Shown: one piece after another, positions 8,279-20,503 of the stretch
How positions within the stretch are numbered: the first letter of the stretch is position 1
How the letters are laid out: every line of letters starts with the position of its first letter
Assembly (NCBI GenBank): GCA_022036555.1
Contig: CM039122.1
Coordinates: 52,542,952-52,606,951, forward strand
Source of the DNA: Microstegium vimineum
Taxonomy: Eukaryota > Streptophyta > Magnoliopsida > Poales > Poaceae
Direction of reading: 5' to 3'
Length of the DNA: 64,000 nucleotides
Made by a program: the position numbers and the translations under genes
The notes under the pieces: generated by a model
Told to the model about the DNA's origin: nothing
The model's database searches: none
What the model saw: the letters and a program-made list of their open reading frames with translations, nothing else

Positions 8279-11162
8279 CTAGAGGATAGGAACCCATTCT
8301 ATCTCTAACTCCAACTCGCCTGATTCTACGTTCTGCAGCTTTAAGTGCACCTCCTGTTTTACCTTGCCTGCCACAACATTCACTGTGCTATCTTTCATCA
8401 GGGCGTTGTCTTTGGTCATGAACCACCTCCAATTTGCATGTCACCAAGACGTGAAGTATCTCCAAAGGCCATAGCGGCTGTGATCATTGGTTGGAGATCT
8501 ATCTCTGCTTCACCCATGATATCATCGGCTGAGAACAAATCATGGTCATACACTTCCTGGACATAGAGATTACGTGTATTACTTTCATGTCGCTAATGGC
8601 CAGCAACTTTTGTCTTCGCTACTTTCTCAATGCTCTGCCTTTTCTTGAAGCATTATGTGTAATTATGTTTAAGTGCTTTTTTCGAGTTATTCCATACTAC
8701 CTATTACTCCCTTCATCCCAAAATAACTGCACGCTTGTTCTTCAACAACCTTTTTTAAGTTTGAATAAATCTATACAAAAAACATACTACTTCCTCCATC
8801 CAAAATTATAAATTATAAGACGTATGACTTTTTTCACCCTAAGTTTGGCCACTCGTCTTATTCAAAAAAAATGTGCAAAATGTCACTTTTGTCGTGGCCT
8901 GCTTTATTAATAAAAGATCTTTAAGAATGATTTAAATTTGACTATGTTTGCATAAATTTTTTGAATAAGACGGGTGGTGAAACTTGAGGTTAAAAAAGTT
9001 AAATGTCTTATAATTTGTGATGGAGGAAGTAATATTTATGATGTATAATAAGTATGGTTAGATTAATTTCATAATAAACATATTAGGAGATACAAATGTT
9101 TATAATATTTTCTATAAATTTATTCAACTTTAAAAAAAGTTTGACTTCCAAAAAAGTGAGATGTGCAGTTATTTTGGGACATAAGGAGTATTATGTGACT
9201 GAATTCGAGAAAACACCCTAAGAACTTTGCCATAATTCATGACACTTAGCATATTATACTCTTGCTTGAACTAGAACCCTTTGAATATAAGGAAAATAAT
9301 TTACAGGTTCTAATGATAAAACTTACAAGTTTAGAGGTCCGTAATTTCGAGGAACAGATATCTTAAGCACTTCATTCCATACCGGATTCAAATCACTTTT
9401 TTTAACCGTCGATTGAGCTTTCTGCAGTTAGGAACAATTGTTGATTTTTTTAGAGCAAAACTAGAATGACAAATAAAATTATAAAATTATTTATGTATAT
9501 AAACATTATATAAATATACCTGCCCTCCGAGTGCCAAAATAACATATGGATCACTTGTTAGCATGTCCCTAACGGCCAAGTTAGTACCTTTCACCAGTGT
9601 AATATTCAGCTCTCCAACAAATTCTCTTGTATCTTCCTGTGATAAATTTGTAAGGGTAAGGTAGATTGACTGGATCACTACAACCATGCAAATGAACATG
9701 CTCCATCACAGACATGCAATTGCTATGCAGAAATCATGTAAGTGAGGAAATAGAAGACTGAGATAAATAGTACAAAAAATGTGAGATCTATTTCTCAGCA
9801 CAACTTACAGAGACATCCTTCCTTGAAGTGCTAGAGAAATTGCTATCTACACTCTTCACAGAAGTGGTAGATTTAAAAGATGATTTTGACGAAATGCGCA
9901 AACTTGGCTTCAAAAAATCTTGTGTTCATACTTAGCTCTGTATATAAAAAAGATAAGGGATTATTATATAGGAAAACATTGGTGACATTACAGAGTATGG
10001 AATGGAGCAGTTAACAAACCTTATAAATTTTGTCCTATATTCCATCGTTGAATCTGGTTTGGGTTTTGGGTGATCTTTTGGAAGAAAAGCCTCATAAATT
10101 GAATTTGCATATGAGTTTCCACCAACCTCAACCATGGAGTCGATATCACTATCAGACCAATCATCCAAAGTATAGACAAAACCTGATAGATAACAGGCGG
10201 AAGCATGAAATGAGTAAAGAGCCTAAGGATGAGCTATGACAGACTACAGGTCTAGATACTGAAACATGATAGTCGAAGGTGCATTCACACATATGTACAT
10301 TGCAATGAAAAGAAATGTAAACAGAAGTTTGTCACGGTCCAAATAACCTTTGAAATGTCAGGTCCAAGTGCCCTATGAACATCTCCACATTTTAAGCAAA
10401 GAAACACTCCAATATTAGCAGATCTGAGATGCACAGAAAAACAAATAGCTTTTACAACTTATGTATAACGAGATGAAAAAATCAAAATAAAGTACTGTGC
10501 ATATTCAGCATTTGGTTTTTGTAATCAATGGCACGGGTGTGTGTGCACGTGCACGCTCCATTGCATTCTGTCTTCACATAAAAGAAATCAATGATCCAGT
10601 TTATCAAAATAAAAAGGAAGGGTCTTTCTGTAGAGAAGTCATGCAAGTTTAATCAGAAATGGTAAACCTAATAGTAAAAGTTTAATCAGAAACAATGGCT
10701 TCACTTACGCCCATTTGGGATCAGGTGCACCACAATCAGCACATATCCTATTGTCGCTTTTTATCATGAGATCCTTCAATTTTCTTGCTTTGCCTATCAA
10801 ACGATTAACAAGAATTTAGCAAAAAAAACGTGTATGTGACAGAGTAAATAGAAGGAACCAAAGATTCACTTGCTACGAGTTGGATACCGTAATATTGACA
10901 AATCAAGCTAGCACTAAATAACACTTTATATCATATTCAAGAATATAGTGAAGTTCATGCCAGAAGTTTGTTTATTTATTGGATTATAACTATTATTGTA
11001 TTGTCATGTACTCATGTCATCATTAGCACGGATGTATGCACGTTATAGAAGAGAAGCATGGCACATAGCATATAGCATATACTGTGTTAGCAAAGAATTA
11101 TCTTATATACCTACAACAGGCTTGGTTGACTTGATGTGTTGATAGCGGTTAGCAGTACTCAT
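8279..11162 (-). CDS. ArfGAP with C2 domain (ZAC / AGD12-13 type), four apparent 1-base deletions
   Basis: ADP-ribosylation factor GTPase activator with a C-terminal calcium/lipid-binding C2 domain, acting on small Arf GTPases in membrane traffic. Coding exons (minus strand): 11162-11111 (MSTANRYQHIKSTKPVV), 10793-10709 (ICADCGAPDPKWA), 10423-10348 (FLCLKCGDVHRALGPDISK), 10182-10020, 9937-9809, 9636-9520 (C2: LVKGTNLAVRDMLTSDPYV), 9421-9327 (DLNPVWNEVLKISVPRNYG), 8556-8279. The C-x2-C...C-x2-C zinc finger and the finger arginine in VHRALG are present. All borders are GT-AG. The frame fails by one base at about 10172 (exon 4), about 9920 (exon 5), at the 8556 junction and at about 8430. Adding one base at each gives 332 residues with correct phase throughout, the usual family length. 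There are no other stops. Either assembly errors or a young pseudogene. Confidence 0.88.
8707..9188. mobile_element. Stowaway-like MITE (outer), hosting a second MITE
   Basis: Terminal inverted repeats CTCCCTTCATCCCAAAATAA and the complementary end TTATTTTGGGACATAAGGAG, flanked by TA at 8705-8706 and 9189-9190, which is the Stowaway target duplication. It lies in the last intron of the ArfGAP gene. An inner element interrupts it at 8790-9029, so the original length is about 240 bp. Confidence 0.85.
8790..9029. mobile_element. Stowaway-like MITE (inner, nested)
   Basis: Terminal inverted repeats CTTCCTCCATCCAAAATTAT and the complementary ATAATTTGTGATGGAGGAAG, with TA duplications at 8788-8789 and 9030-9031. 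It is inserted inside the outer Stowaway element and is therefore the younger of the two. Confidence 0.85.
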
Positions 11163-12480
11163 CTTTGCAGTGCAACTTAGGATAACTCTTTTACCACACG
11201 AAGACTTCGACCTGCAGACAACATATGGATTAGCTGGAGTTAAGGATCGTTTTCTTATCATGATGAAACGAACAGACATGCCAAATAAGAGACAAAATCT
11301 GAAGCTTTTTATTCATATAAGAACATAGCTCCATGATACACAGGAATCACTATACAGGAGCTGGTCCCTCACTACAAATGAGGTTTCACTAGCTCAGCGG
11401 ATATCAGGTCAAATATAACTTAATGAAGTCTGGTTGTTGAAAAATGAAGCATATAAAAGAATTAATGTTGGGGCTGGAACATATTTGTGAATCCTGGATA
11501 TCAAGCTCACAGGGTTGGTCGGTGAAATTTCTTTTCATAATTATATCCTAGACAAAACTGAAACAAATGTGGTTGGCTGCTCTCATATTGATAAGCTCTG
11601 CAATCACAAGATGTACACGACTACAAGGGCAGAACAAGAACCAGTAGCCTCCCTTGCCTCTGCCACCGCAATACGCCAAAGATGGTGATCACCCAACCGG
11701 CCAACCCCAAAGGAATATGTAAATGTCATGTGTTCTGAAGCCTGGCAGAAAGAAATCGGCCTAGATCAGGCAGGATTACAAACTGAAATATACAGCACGA
11801 ACAACTGAGGGTGATTGGGGTGAGGGGGGGGGGGGGGGGGGGGGGGGGGGGTCGTGGTTGATAAAATCCATTGGTATCCGTTTATAGCTGACCAGTATCT
11901 CGATTTCATCCAAAGCATGAACCACCCTATATTCCATAGAACAGGAGCTGGGATGTTAATCGATTGTCCCAGCCTTCTGATGCGATGCGAATCAACCTAG
12001 TTTCCATTCCAACAGCGTGTGCTGATGATTGCGTTCCGACTCGAAATCGCATAAAATGCCTACATAATTCAAACTCTGCAGTAGGGGTCAATCTAGGTGT
12101 CAAACGAACACCGGGACCCAGCTAAATCAAACGCACTCACATAAATCGAATCGAATCGCATCCAGACGATCGCGACGCAGCACATTCTCTCCCCTCCCTA
12201 GCGGATCAAGGAGCTAACCGCGTCAGCGCTTGAAAGCGACCGAGACAGAGCATCCGCGCGGTAGAAATGTCGGAAGACAAAACAAACAAACAAACCAACG
12301 AACCTGAGGCCTGAGGGTTCGATGAGGCGGGATAGGGAGAGGGGTACCGCCGGCGGCTCCCGGGGGGTGAGGTCGCCGGCGGCGCTGGAGCGATCGCCCC
12401 CCGGCTTCGTCGCGCTGGGTGGGGTTGGGGGGGGGCTGGTGGACGCGCAAAACGAGCACGGCGACGTGGGGAGGATATAC
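11163..12480 (-). other. 5' leader of the ArfGAP gene with a long leader intron and a 28-G tract
   Basis: On the minus strand a leader exon ends near 12306 (CTCAG|GTTCGT). The next leader exon starts at 11214 after CTGCAG and runs to the ATG at 11162. The intron between them contains a run of 28 G on the plus strand at 11824-11851. Leader exon 1 is GC-rich, which suggests transcription starts near 12450-12500. Confidence 0.5.
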
Positions 12481-12499
12481 GTATTACCTATTCTTCTTC

Positions 12500-13125
12500 T
12501 ATTTCTGTAGCCAACCTTGGTCACATGGTGCCTGCCATCCTGCCATGGTGGTGGCTGATTCGCTCGTGGTCATACCTCATAGGCTCATGGCGTCGTGGGT
12601 GGGGTGGGGATCTTTTTTATTTAAGAAGTCAAGAGATTGCAGATGATTGAATACAAAGTTTAAGTTGAAGAATGTGGCTGTATTAATTGGTAAGTATGAA
12701 AACTATCTTATGCTTAATGGTTTAAATTATCTTAAAATCAGTCTCGGTTGTACTTTCATACCAGTTTTATCTGCATTTAATATGTTGTCATATAATTTTG
12801 ATAACATTTTTTAAGAAGAAAGAGAATAAATGATGAAATTATCTATATGAATCATGAAAATAAGAGCTCATTTGATAAGGCTCTTTTGAAGAGGCTCCCT
12901 GTTCTAGTGAAAAACAATTTAGCTCTAATGTTTTTTTAGTGAAAAACAACTTCTCCAGAAAAACGATTGGCTAGGCTCCATTGGAGAAGCCAGAGCCAGA
13001 ACCATGAGAAGTCCTACCAAACATACCATAAATGTCTATAAAATAATAAGATAAAATTATTCATAAGGATGAATGTATCACATTCTTATGTTTGATTTCT
13101 TACATGATATGAGTACAAGACAGTC
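12500..13125. other. Intergenic, AT-rich
   Basis: No gene recognised. The stretch 12868-13005 has an imperfect inverted character (AAGGCTCTTTTGAAGAGGCT near the left, GGAGAAGCCAGAGCC near the right) and may be a decayed MITE. Confidence 0.35.
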
Positions 13126-13128
13126 TTA

Positions 13129-14183
13129 GAGCATCTCCAACGGTTTTGCAATTTTTGTTTGGCAAAATTAGGAATTTGTCAAGTCTCAAATGATTATGAC
13201 AAAGGTAAAAACAATCGATCTCCAACGATTTCCCTATAGATGGCCATGCAGCCCGTGGCCCGTTGGCACGGCCCGCAGCACGAGCATTCGGCCCAGCCCG
13301 AAGCACAGCACGAGGCAACAGGCCGTGCCTGGGCCGCCTACCTGGCCCGTGGCACGGCCCGGTGGCCGACGGCCGACGGCCTGCTAACAGCCCATCCCCC
13401 TAACCCTAGCTCTCATGCCTCCTCCCCAGCCCCGCGCCCCCGCCCCAAGTCCCCGACCCGGACCCCGACTCGCGTCGTCACGCTCTGCAGCTCCTCCACG
13501 CCGCCGCAGCTCCTCCGCGTCGCTGCAGCTCCTCTGCGCCACGCCACAGCTCCTCTGCGCCACGCCGCTGCTCCTCCGCGCGCTAGTGCGCTCGTGCAGC
13601 GCCGCGCGGCCGCGCCGCCGCAGCTCCTCTGCGCCGCGCCGCTCCTCCACCAGCTCCCCTCTCCTCCGCGCGCTCGCCGGCGGGACCGCGGGAGGCGCTA
13701 GGGGCTCTCCTCCCTCCCTGAGCTCTGCGCCTCCGCCTCGCCCTCTTCCTCTTCCTCGCGCTGCGAGCGACGAGCTCGGCATGGCGGGCGCCACGGCGGC
13801 ACGGCGTGCTCACGGGCCGACACGACGGCCCACGGGCCGTGCCTTGGGCCGACCCCCTGGCACGAAGCACGGGGATGACACGGCACGGCCGGCACGACGG
13901 CGTACGGCACGACACGACCCCCGATGGCCATATATAGGTTTCCCATTATTCACTTGACAAAACTAAAAATTATATGTGCGGGGGAAAATATCCCGCGAGA
14001 GTGGTGGCGCGGGGCGATTGCCAAACGAACTGCAGTTTGGCATATATGCCAAATATCACCTGGTATTTGTCAAGTTAACAAAAATATCAAGCCTATTTGT
14101 CAAACTGTTGGATAAGAGATTTTTAGAATTTTTTTGTAAAAACAAGAATGCCAAGCTTATTTGCAAAATCGTTGGAGATGCTC
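13129..14183. mobile_element. PIF/Harbinger-type non-autonomous element, 1055 bp, GC-rich cargo
   Basis: Terminal inverted repeats GAGCATCTCCAACGGTTTTG and CAAAATCGTTGGAGATGCTC, flanked by the 3-bp duplication TTA (13126-13128 and 14184-14186), which is diagnostic for PIF/Harbinger. The ends are AT-rich. The centre (about 13240-13930) is very GC-rich, with many short repeats of GGCACGGCCCG and GCAGCTCCTC type. Long open frames there on both strands are composition effects; no transposase was recognised. Confidence 0.85.
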
Positions 14184-14255
14184 TTAGAAACAATATTACG
14201 GAACTCTTCACCGAAAAGTGCATAACAACTCATATCCTAACTAAACATTAAAGTT

Positions 14256-15056
14256 AGCCGCCGCCGCCGCCTCGTCCTCTCGACGTAGCGCTGCCGCCTT
14301 GCCTCTCTTCACCCTTCTTCACCCCTTCTTTGTTGGTCCCCTCCCTTTCCCTCCGGTATCTAGTCGGAGGCTGAAGGGAACGGGGGTCCATCGGCTTTAA
14401 TAAGTTTTCTATTAGGTTGGGATATAGGGTTAGGGTTTCTCCATGTCAACTGTCTTGATACTGGAGATTTATCTTCTCCTTATGCTCCTCTCTGGCGACG
14501 GCGAGGGAGCACGGTGGAATCGTCTTCTCCATGGCGGATCCATTGAAGATAAGGGCGACATCTACAACGTCATCAACTTCATCGGCATGACGACATGGAG
14601 ACTTTTATTTCCGAACGGCGACATCAAGGCGGAGATGATGTCGTCGCCATGGAATAATTTTCTCTGGTCTCTGCTCCATTTTTTCATGGTTAGATATGGC
14701 TACGATGAAGGGCTAGGGAGAATAAGTTTCAGATTCATCTTCCCATTCTTCGGTGGCAGAAAGAAGGAGAAGGAAGACAAGAGAAAGAAGAAGATTCTCA
14801 ATTCCACCTAAAAGAATGTTGGTCGTTGTTCATTGGACATTTGTTCTCAGACTTGTTGTTGTTGCCGAGTATTTGCCTATGCGGTCATCTATACGAAGCG
14901 TCAAAAGGTTCGGTTTTGAGATTTGGAGTTTTTCACAGCGTGGGTATAATTTAGATGAAAATCAGTTTCTGGATATATCTAGTGTAATCTAGAGTGCTTT
15001 GTAACATGTTAATGTACCCCGCTAGTAGAATATAATTCTTCTTTCGCCGAAGAAAA
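14256..15056 (+). mobile_element. Retroposon (LINE-derived type) with 17-bp target duplication, 801 bp
   Basis: The exact duplication AACTAAACATTAAAGTT flanks the insert (14239-14255 and 15057-15073), which is the hallmark of target-primed reverse transcription. The insert starts with a GCCGCCGCCGCC block and ends with CTTCTTTCGCCGAAGAAAA, an A-rich tail. An open frame at 14443-14811 (122 residues, starting MSTVLILEIYLLLM) has no recognised domain. No reverse transcriptase is present, so it is a non-autonomous or 5'-truncated copy. A 19-bp relic of the same 3' end occurs in reverse orientation at 39217-39235. Confidence 0.75.
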
Positions 15057-15073
15057 AACTAAACATTAAAGTT

Positions 15074-16433
15074 TTTTTTACGCTAATAGACTTGGTGCAA
15101 CTGACCACAGTCAAATGATATAACTTAGGATGCCACAGTAGCTCCCATGGATCAAACCAACCACATGGAGTGATTGAGTTGTACCAAATGTGATGGCGTG
15201 ACTTATTTTGAATTGTTCGATCCTACTTCTCCTTTAACTGGAGCTTGCTATTGGCCTAATGATCCTTCCTCCATATAGATCTATGTCTCCCTTCCCCAAA
15301 TCGAAGAAACAAGAAAAAAACACTCTAAGGAAGTATCTCCTCTTATTTCTTGTATTGATTTGGTGATTTTTTTTTCATAAATATGTTAGGATCTGGAGTA
15401 GTTAGGGTTATGTGGTGGGAAGTTCAGTATGTATTGGATCAACATATACCAGAGTTAGTGTAAGTACAATTAATATGTTAAAATTTAAATGTGTTTAGAA
15501 AAAAAAATAAGATTCATTGAGTTGACATATATAGCACATTATTGTTGCCACAATTTTGTACATCAATATAGCTAGTGATGTTGTAGCAATTTATTGTGGC
15601 ATTATTTAAGGTATATTTGAAGTGTTCATTCTCAATAGTGTTATGGCTTGAGATTTCATTTAACGACAAGTCAAAAGTTTGGTAAATCGATAATGTTTAG
15701 GTTATATTATCTATTTTTTATCAAATAAATATGTTAAATGCATAATGACATGTGTTATATTTTTCATGTTAGTAGGTCCCATGTCTTGGATAGTCTCAAA
15801 GGGCCCATGTAAGATGGTGAAGGGACGAGAATGTTGTTACCCCGTGATTGTGGCTATACCCACTTGTGAAGCAAAAGCGTCTCGAATTAGACACATGGTT
15901 TTACTACATGTGCTAAGTGAATCCTGTGCAAAACCTTCATTATTTGAGGGTTAAGCCATGTGTTTTCCTTTGATAGATAGATGGATTGTCACTCGAGAAT
16001 TAGGCTCTCTCCATACCAAGAGAGGGGTAGGTCCTCGCTCCTCAATACTAGGGAGGTCACCGGAGGTGGAGGAGAAGGAGAGACTAGGGAATGGTGGTGG
16101 CTAGGAAAGTGGGAAACCTTAAGTGGGTCACTTGGCTCTCTCATGTCCGGTCTTGTCGTTTTTGCCTCATCGAGTGGTGCTCATAGACATTCATATTCAA
16201 CATCTCACAATTAAGTACAAGGGTAATAAGAGCATTTAAACCGACCTATGGTTGCCTTAGCTTGGATATTATATTTGAGACTCGTTTTTGCTTCAACCAG
16301 CTTTTCATTTTGTTTTGCGGTGTGGGAGTAGCTATGAGTATAAGTAATTGTTATGGTTGGAGGTTTATGTCCAATGAGACATGAAGATAATTGAAGAATT
16401 TAGAGGAGCAACCACTATTTATGGATAGATGCA
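15074..16433. other. Intergenic, no gene recognised
   Basis: AT-rich DNA with scattered short frames. The part 15960-16200 is more balanced in composition and may be an old repeat remnant, but I cannot identify it. Confidence 0.35.
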
Positions 16434-16644
16434 AAAGATGGGAGACTTTGATCGTGGTTGTGAAGTTTGGTTGCAGCTTCACGAGTCGTATTGAAGCTTA
16501 GTGTGCTTTGTTCATTTCACCCACTAGTTGATCTCAACTTTGTTTTTTTCTTTCACACGTGTAAGTCTTATGGCGCTGGTTTGTATTGTCAGTTGTCTAC
16601 CATCCCCAGATGGTAGGCTGACACTTTGTTCCATTATCTTAAAA
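16434..16644 (+). mobile_element. Possible LINE 3' tail
   Basis: The stretch ends in TTCCATTATCTTAAAAAAA, like 3' ends of L1-type plant LINEs. AGATGCAA occurs just before it (16424-16431) and again just after the A-run (about 16646), a short possible target duplication. No reverse transcriptase coding remains. Weak call. Confidence 0.3.
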
Positions 16645-18680
16645 AAAGATGCAACAATGAACCACATTGGGCGTTAGGCACCCTTCACCCTTGCTTAGGT
16701 GGACATACATTTAGTGATGATGTTGCTTCAAACACTGCACTCCTCAATTCTTGCAAATGGTCTAGGAAGATTTTCATTGCCTAGTTCAACTTAGATTTTT
16801 TTCCCTTATAAAAAACTTTCCTCAACAACAATCACATGCTATGGAATGGTTTAGGTTATTAATTTGTAGCATTGTTTTTTCTAGAGAAATGCTTATCAAT
16901 AACTGTGCTAAGTTTATGATAAAAAATAGCTACTCCATTCTGTAAAAAAAATGATGTTTTAGCATGTCATTCTTTTTCTTTTTAGGAGTGAAGGAGTACT
17001 TCTTTGGTCCCGGTCTATCTACTCCTATGTGCTCACAAGTGGCAGATGTCAACATAAACTTTGGGCTCATTTAGAGAGTCCCTATTTCACGCAGTATTTT
17101 CCTTCTTGTTTTCTAGCCTTTTTTAACAAATGATATGTTAGAAAAGAATATTAATCAATTTCTCGAGAAAGATTATACCAATTAATGCACTGTTGCATGC
17201 ATGACTATTAAGAAATAATGCAGGAGAAAAATTCTCCTCCTTTGCATGCAACATCTCCGTTTGCCTGGCTTCTGACTCGGGTGGCCGGTAGCAGCAAAGC
17301 CCGTTGAATCCTCTCCAGAATCAGAAGGCCAGTTGCAATTGCTGCAGCAGGCCAGCAACCCAAAAGGCCAACATCTGCTCGGATGGCTGACGCTGGGCTG
17401 GGCACAAGAATGCAAGGTGGCGATGATTGAGCATTCGTCGAGGAACTCGCCAGAGTCTATCTGGTGGTCAGCTCACAACACAAATGTAACAACAAGGGCA
17501 ATCATTGGTGGTAACGGTTGATTAAGATTCACAGTAACTGAGGAAAAAACCCAATTGAGTTCATCACCATCACAATTCACACACACCTGCGAACGGAAAA
17601 GGTACGCTTACACCCCCCACAGACAACAGCACACACCCAAACATTATTTGACCTTACTGTACTGTACTTGCACAGTAATTTTCCCTTGGATCGCACTCTA
17701 CCAGTATCATATGGCCCAGACCCCAGAATCTCCGCCGCACCAGCGATCTGCGCGGGTGGTTTTTTTTAAAAAAAGAAAAAAAGAAAAAAAAACAAGCCGA
17801 CAGGGCCAGTAGGACAGTACAGGTAGGCAAGTGACAGCTTACGTGGGGGTGGGGCCCCGCTGTCTGAAACACAGAATATAGGAGTGGTAGTGGTAGCTAC
17901 CAGCCAGAATTTGGTAGGCATTGGATCCCTGCACGGCTGCACTGCACTTCGCTGCGTTCCGGCGCTGCGGCTTGCAACGAGCCAACAACTACCGTACCAA
18001 ATTGCTGGCGTTGGCGCCGGTCCTGGACGCTTGCACCAATGAAATGGAATTCTTTATTAACCCGCGCGCGAGACGCCTGCCCAGTGCCCAGCTGGTGGGT
18101 TGCCCTTCCCTGCCCTACCCCTGCCCCTCGGTTTCCATCTCGCCGTCGCAGGAAGGGAGCGGCCTCAGCTGCGGCGCCCAAGCCGGGACGGGACGCGTCC
18201 ACTTCAAACACCGTGAAGCTTTGCGAAAAATGGCTTGCGGACTTGCAGTTTTGTTTGTCTGCAGCAGCACGCACTGTGGTTTGGTTGCGAGATAGTATAT
18301 GTGGCCCTGCTGAATGGGTGAATGGGGAGGTGGGCCAGGCCCAGTTGGACAAATCAGTGGCGTTGCCATCAGAACAGAAGATGTTGGCAGGTGGATCGTC
18401 CCTCCTCCGCCCGCCTTTTCTCGCGGCGCAATCAACACCCGGCTGCCGGCGCCTTTCGGCTTTTTTGCCGCCTCGGGGGGCCTTTCCCTTTCGCCGCGAC
18501 AGGCTGGCTGATCGGGACACGCCGGGCCGCTGGGTCATCGCCATTCATGCATCCCGGCGATCCCGCCCCGCCGTGCCGAGTTGTAATGTAATGCCATTAC
18601 AGTCATGGCGTCACCGCTCGCGCAGTTCACCGATACTGACCGATAATGACGCCCGTTCATTTCGCTGAAATTAACTTATA
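16645..18680. other. Intergenic; AT-rich, then GC-rich block 17900-18660
   Basis: No gene recognised. The block 17900-18660 has long frames open on both strands, none resembling a known family, and no clear splice structure. A T/A-rich run at 17761-17791 has poly-Lys or poly-Phe shadows. Confidence 0.35.
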
Positions 18681-20430
18681 TGGAATGTTTATGTTGATTT
18701 ATTATGATAAGAAAATATTATTTGTTCACCGATGAACTGACAGTTTTGTTGTGCAGTGCGTTTTTCTATTTCCTTGGCAGCAGACTTATAGGCGCCATGC
18801 CATCTGGGAGGTCGTCAGTGTATCCTTTATTTTTCTCTCATATATATAAGATGACGGGATCGGATGATTGTGCTGTGCGCGCTTTGTACTTTTCAGCGCT
18901 GTTTTTATCATCACATTATCTCGCGATTGCTTAACCTACTGGAAATCATGGAAGTCGCCGCTCCGGCCTGTATTCGCGAGACAAGTATTCCGGCCGTAGC
19001 GTGTGGTATACAAATGTCTATTTATGTTCTGCCATTAACGTTCTTTGATTATATTATTATATGCGTAGTACTCCATAAATAGGAGTCGTAGTATATACAG
19101 TATTATCTACTGCACGCACACCTGTCGTCCTCACTCCTCTGCTAGTACATATCGCCGCGAGCTTGCTAATCTACATCCGAGGGACCATGCATCTGCGGAG
19201 ACATGTCCAATAAAAGTCAATAGATCGTTCCACATGACATGAGAGCTTTGTGATACTTGTTGCCCTTGCATTGGTAAATACTAACTGTAACTTGAAGACG
19301 CAAGCAACCAGGAGCAAGAGGGGGTAACTTGGGCGTAGCTTGTTCGTCAGAAGTCATCGTCTCTCTATGTACTGGCTTATCCTCCCCTGCTAGACTACCA
19401 TCCCACCACCACATCTTGTGTTGTACACGTTACATTTCATTGGTTACATACAACACGTAAGGGACGATAGCAACTCGATCGACGTGGGAGCTACGTACGA
19501 CTACGACAATGGTGGTAATCATTCCTGAATCAGCGGTAGATCTTTATTTTGGGTGGAGAATACTTAGCTGATTGTACCCAACTAAGAATTCATTTGGTAG
19601 AGATCCAACAGAGACCGAATTCGGCTCAAGTTCCTTAATGCACCACCGTAGAAATCAGACATTTTTTATCTCTTATTTCAAAATAAATTAAGAGTCATTG
19701 AAGTCACTCGATTTGTGCTTCATCGGCTCTGACTCCTTCACGTATCGTAACAAGGAATAAGAGTCGTTTGGAGCAATACCAATGGGACCTAAGCCGGGAT
19801 AGATTGGATATACCATGTCTTTCATAGGATAGATGTATTAAAAGAGTGTATAATATGTACTCGTAATACACGTACGAAAAACACTACACCTACTACTTCT
19901 GACTCAGTTATATGGGAGGTGAATCAACAAGTGCTTTCATGTTTGAGGAGAAGGGAATGAGCATCGGAAGAGAAGGAAAAAAGAGGGCACGATAGTTCAG
20001 ATCATGAGTTCAAACAAATAATAAAAATTTTGAAGTATCCATGATCGGTTGTTTTTCTCTCAAACTTTCCCTTAAGACTTAACTTCATTACTCAATCATG
20101 AAAATGACTCTTTTGTTCTAAAACTTTTGTTTCAGTCTCAATTTTGTTTTTCAACTTTGAGAAGACCATTTTTATCCTCAAACATTTATATGTAAGCAAT
20201 ATATTGTCCCTCATTCTACATGACTACTATTTTCTTATGACGGCATGCCATGCAGATGATTAATCCTTAAAAAAAAGTTTGAGAACTAGAATGGTTATTT
20301 TGATGGTTGAAGAATAAAATTGAGTCCAATTAAAAGTTTGAGTAGGAAAATGGTGATTTTGATAGTTGAGTGACAGAAAAAAAAAGTTTGAGATGAAAGT
20401 TGGTGCTATCTTGTAAAAAAAAAACTACAG
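18681..20430. other. Intergenic, with a large imperfect inverted repeat at about 20040-20400
   Basis: No gene recognised. Between about 20040 and 20400 the left half (CTCAATCATGAAAATGACTC, CTCAATTTTGTTTTTCAACT) is roughly complementary to the right half (AAGAATAAAATTGAGTCC, GGTGATTTTGATAGTTGAGT). This suggests a foldback MITE, but exact ends are unclear. Confidence 0.4.
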
Positions 20431-20503
20431 TTGATTAGAATATTTGTGGTGAAACATATCTTCTTGGATAAGTCCTTGATTTGACCACAAATATTCTAAT
20501 CAA
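20431..20503. repeat. Perfect 20-bp hairpin
   Basis: TTGATTAGAATATTTGTGGT (20431-20450) is followed after 33 bases by its exact reverse complement (20484-20503). It may be a small MITE core or a hairpin RNA source; the flanks show no clear target duplication. Confidence 0.7.

Noticed and set aside
13240..13957. Open frames of 110-180 codons
   Set aside because: They lie inside the PIF element, in a repetitive GC-rich core, and are open in several frames at once.
17897..18668. Frames of 107-215 codons on both strands
   Set aside because: No recognisable domain, no consistent splice sites, and equal openness on both strands.
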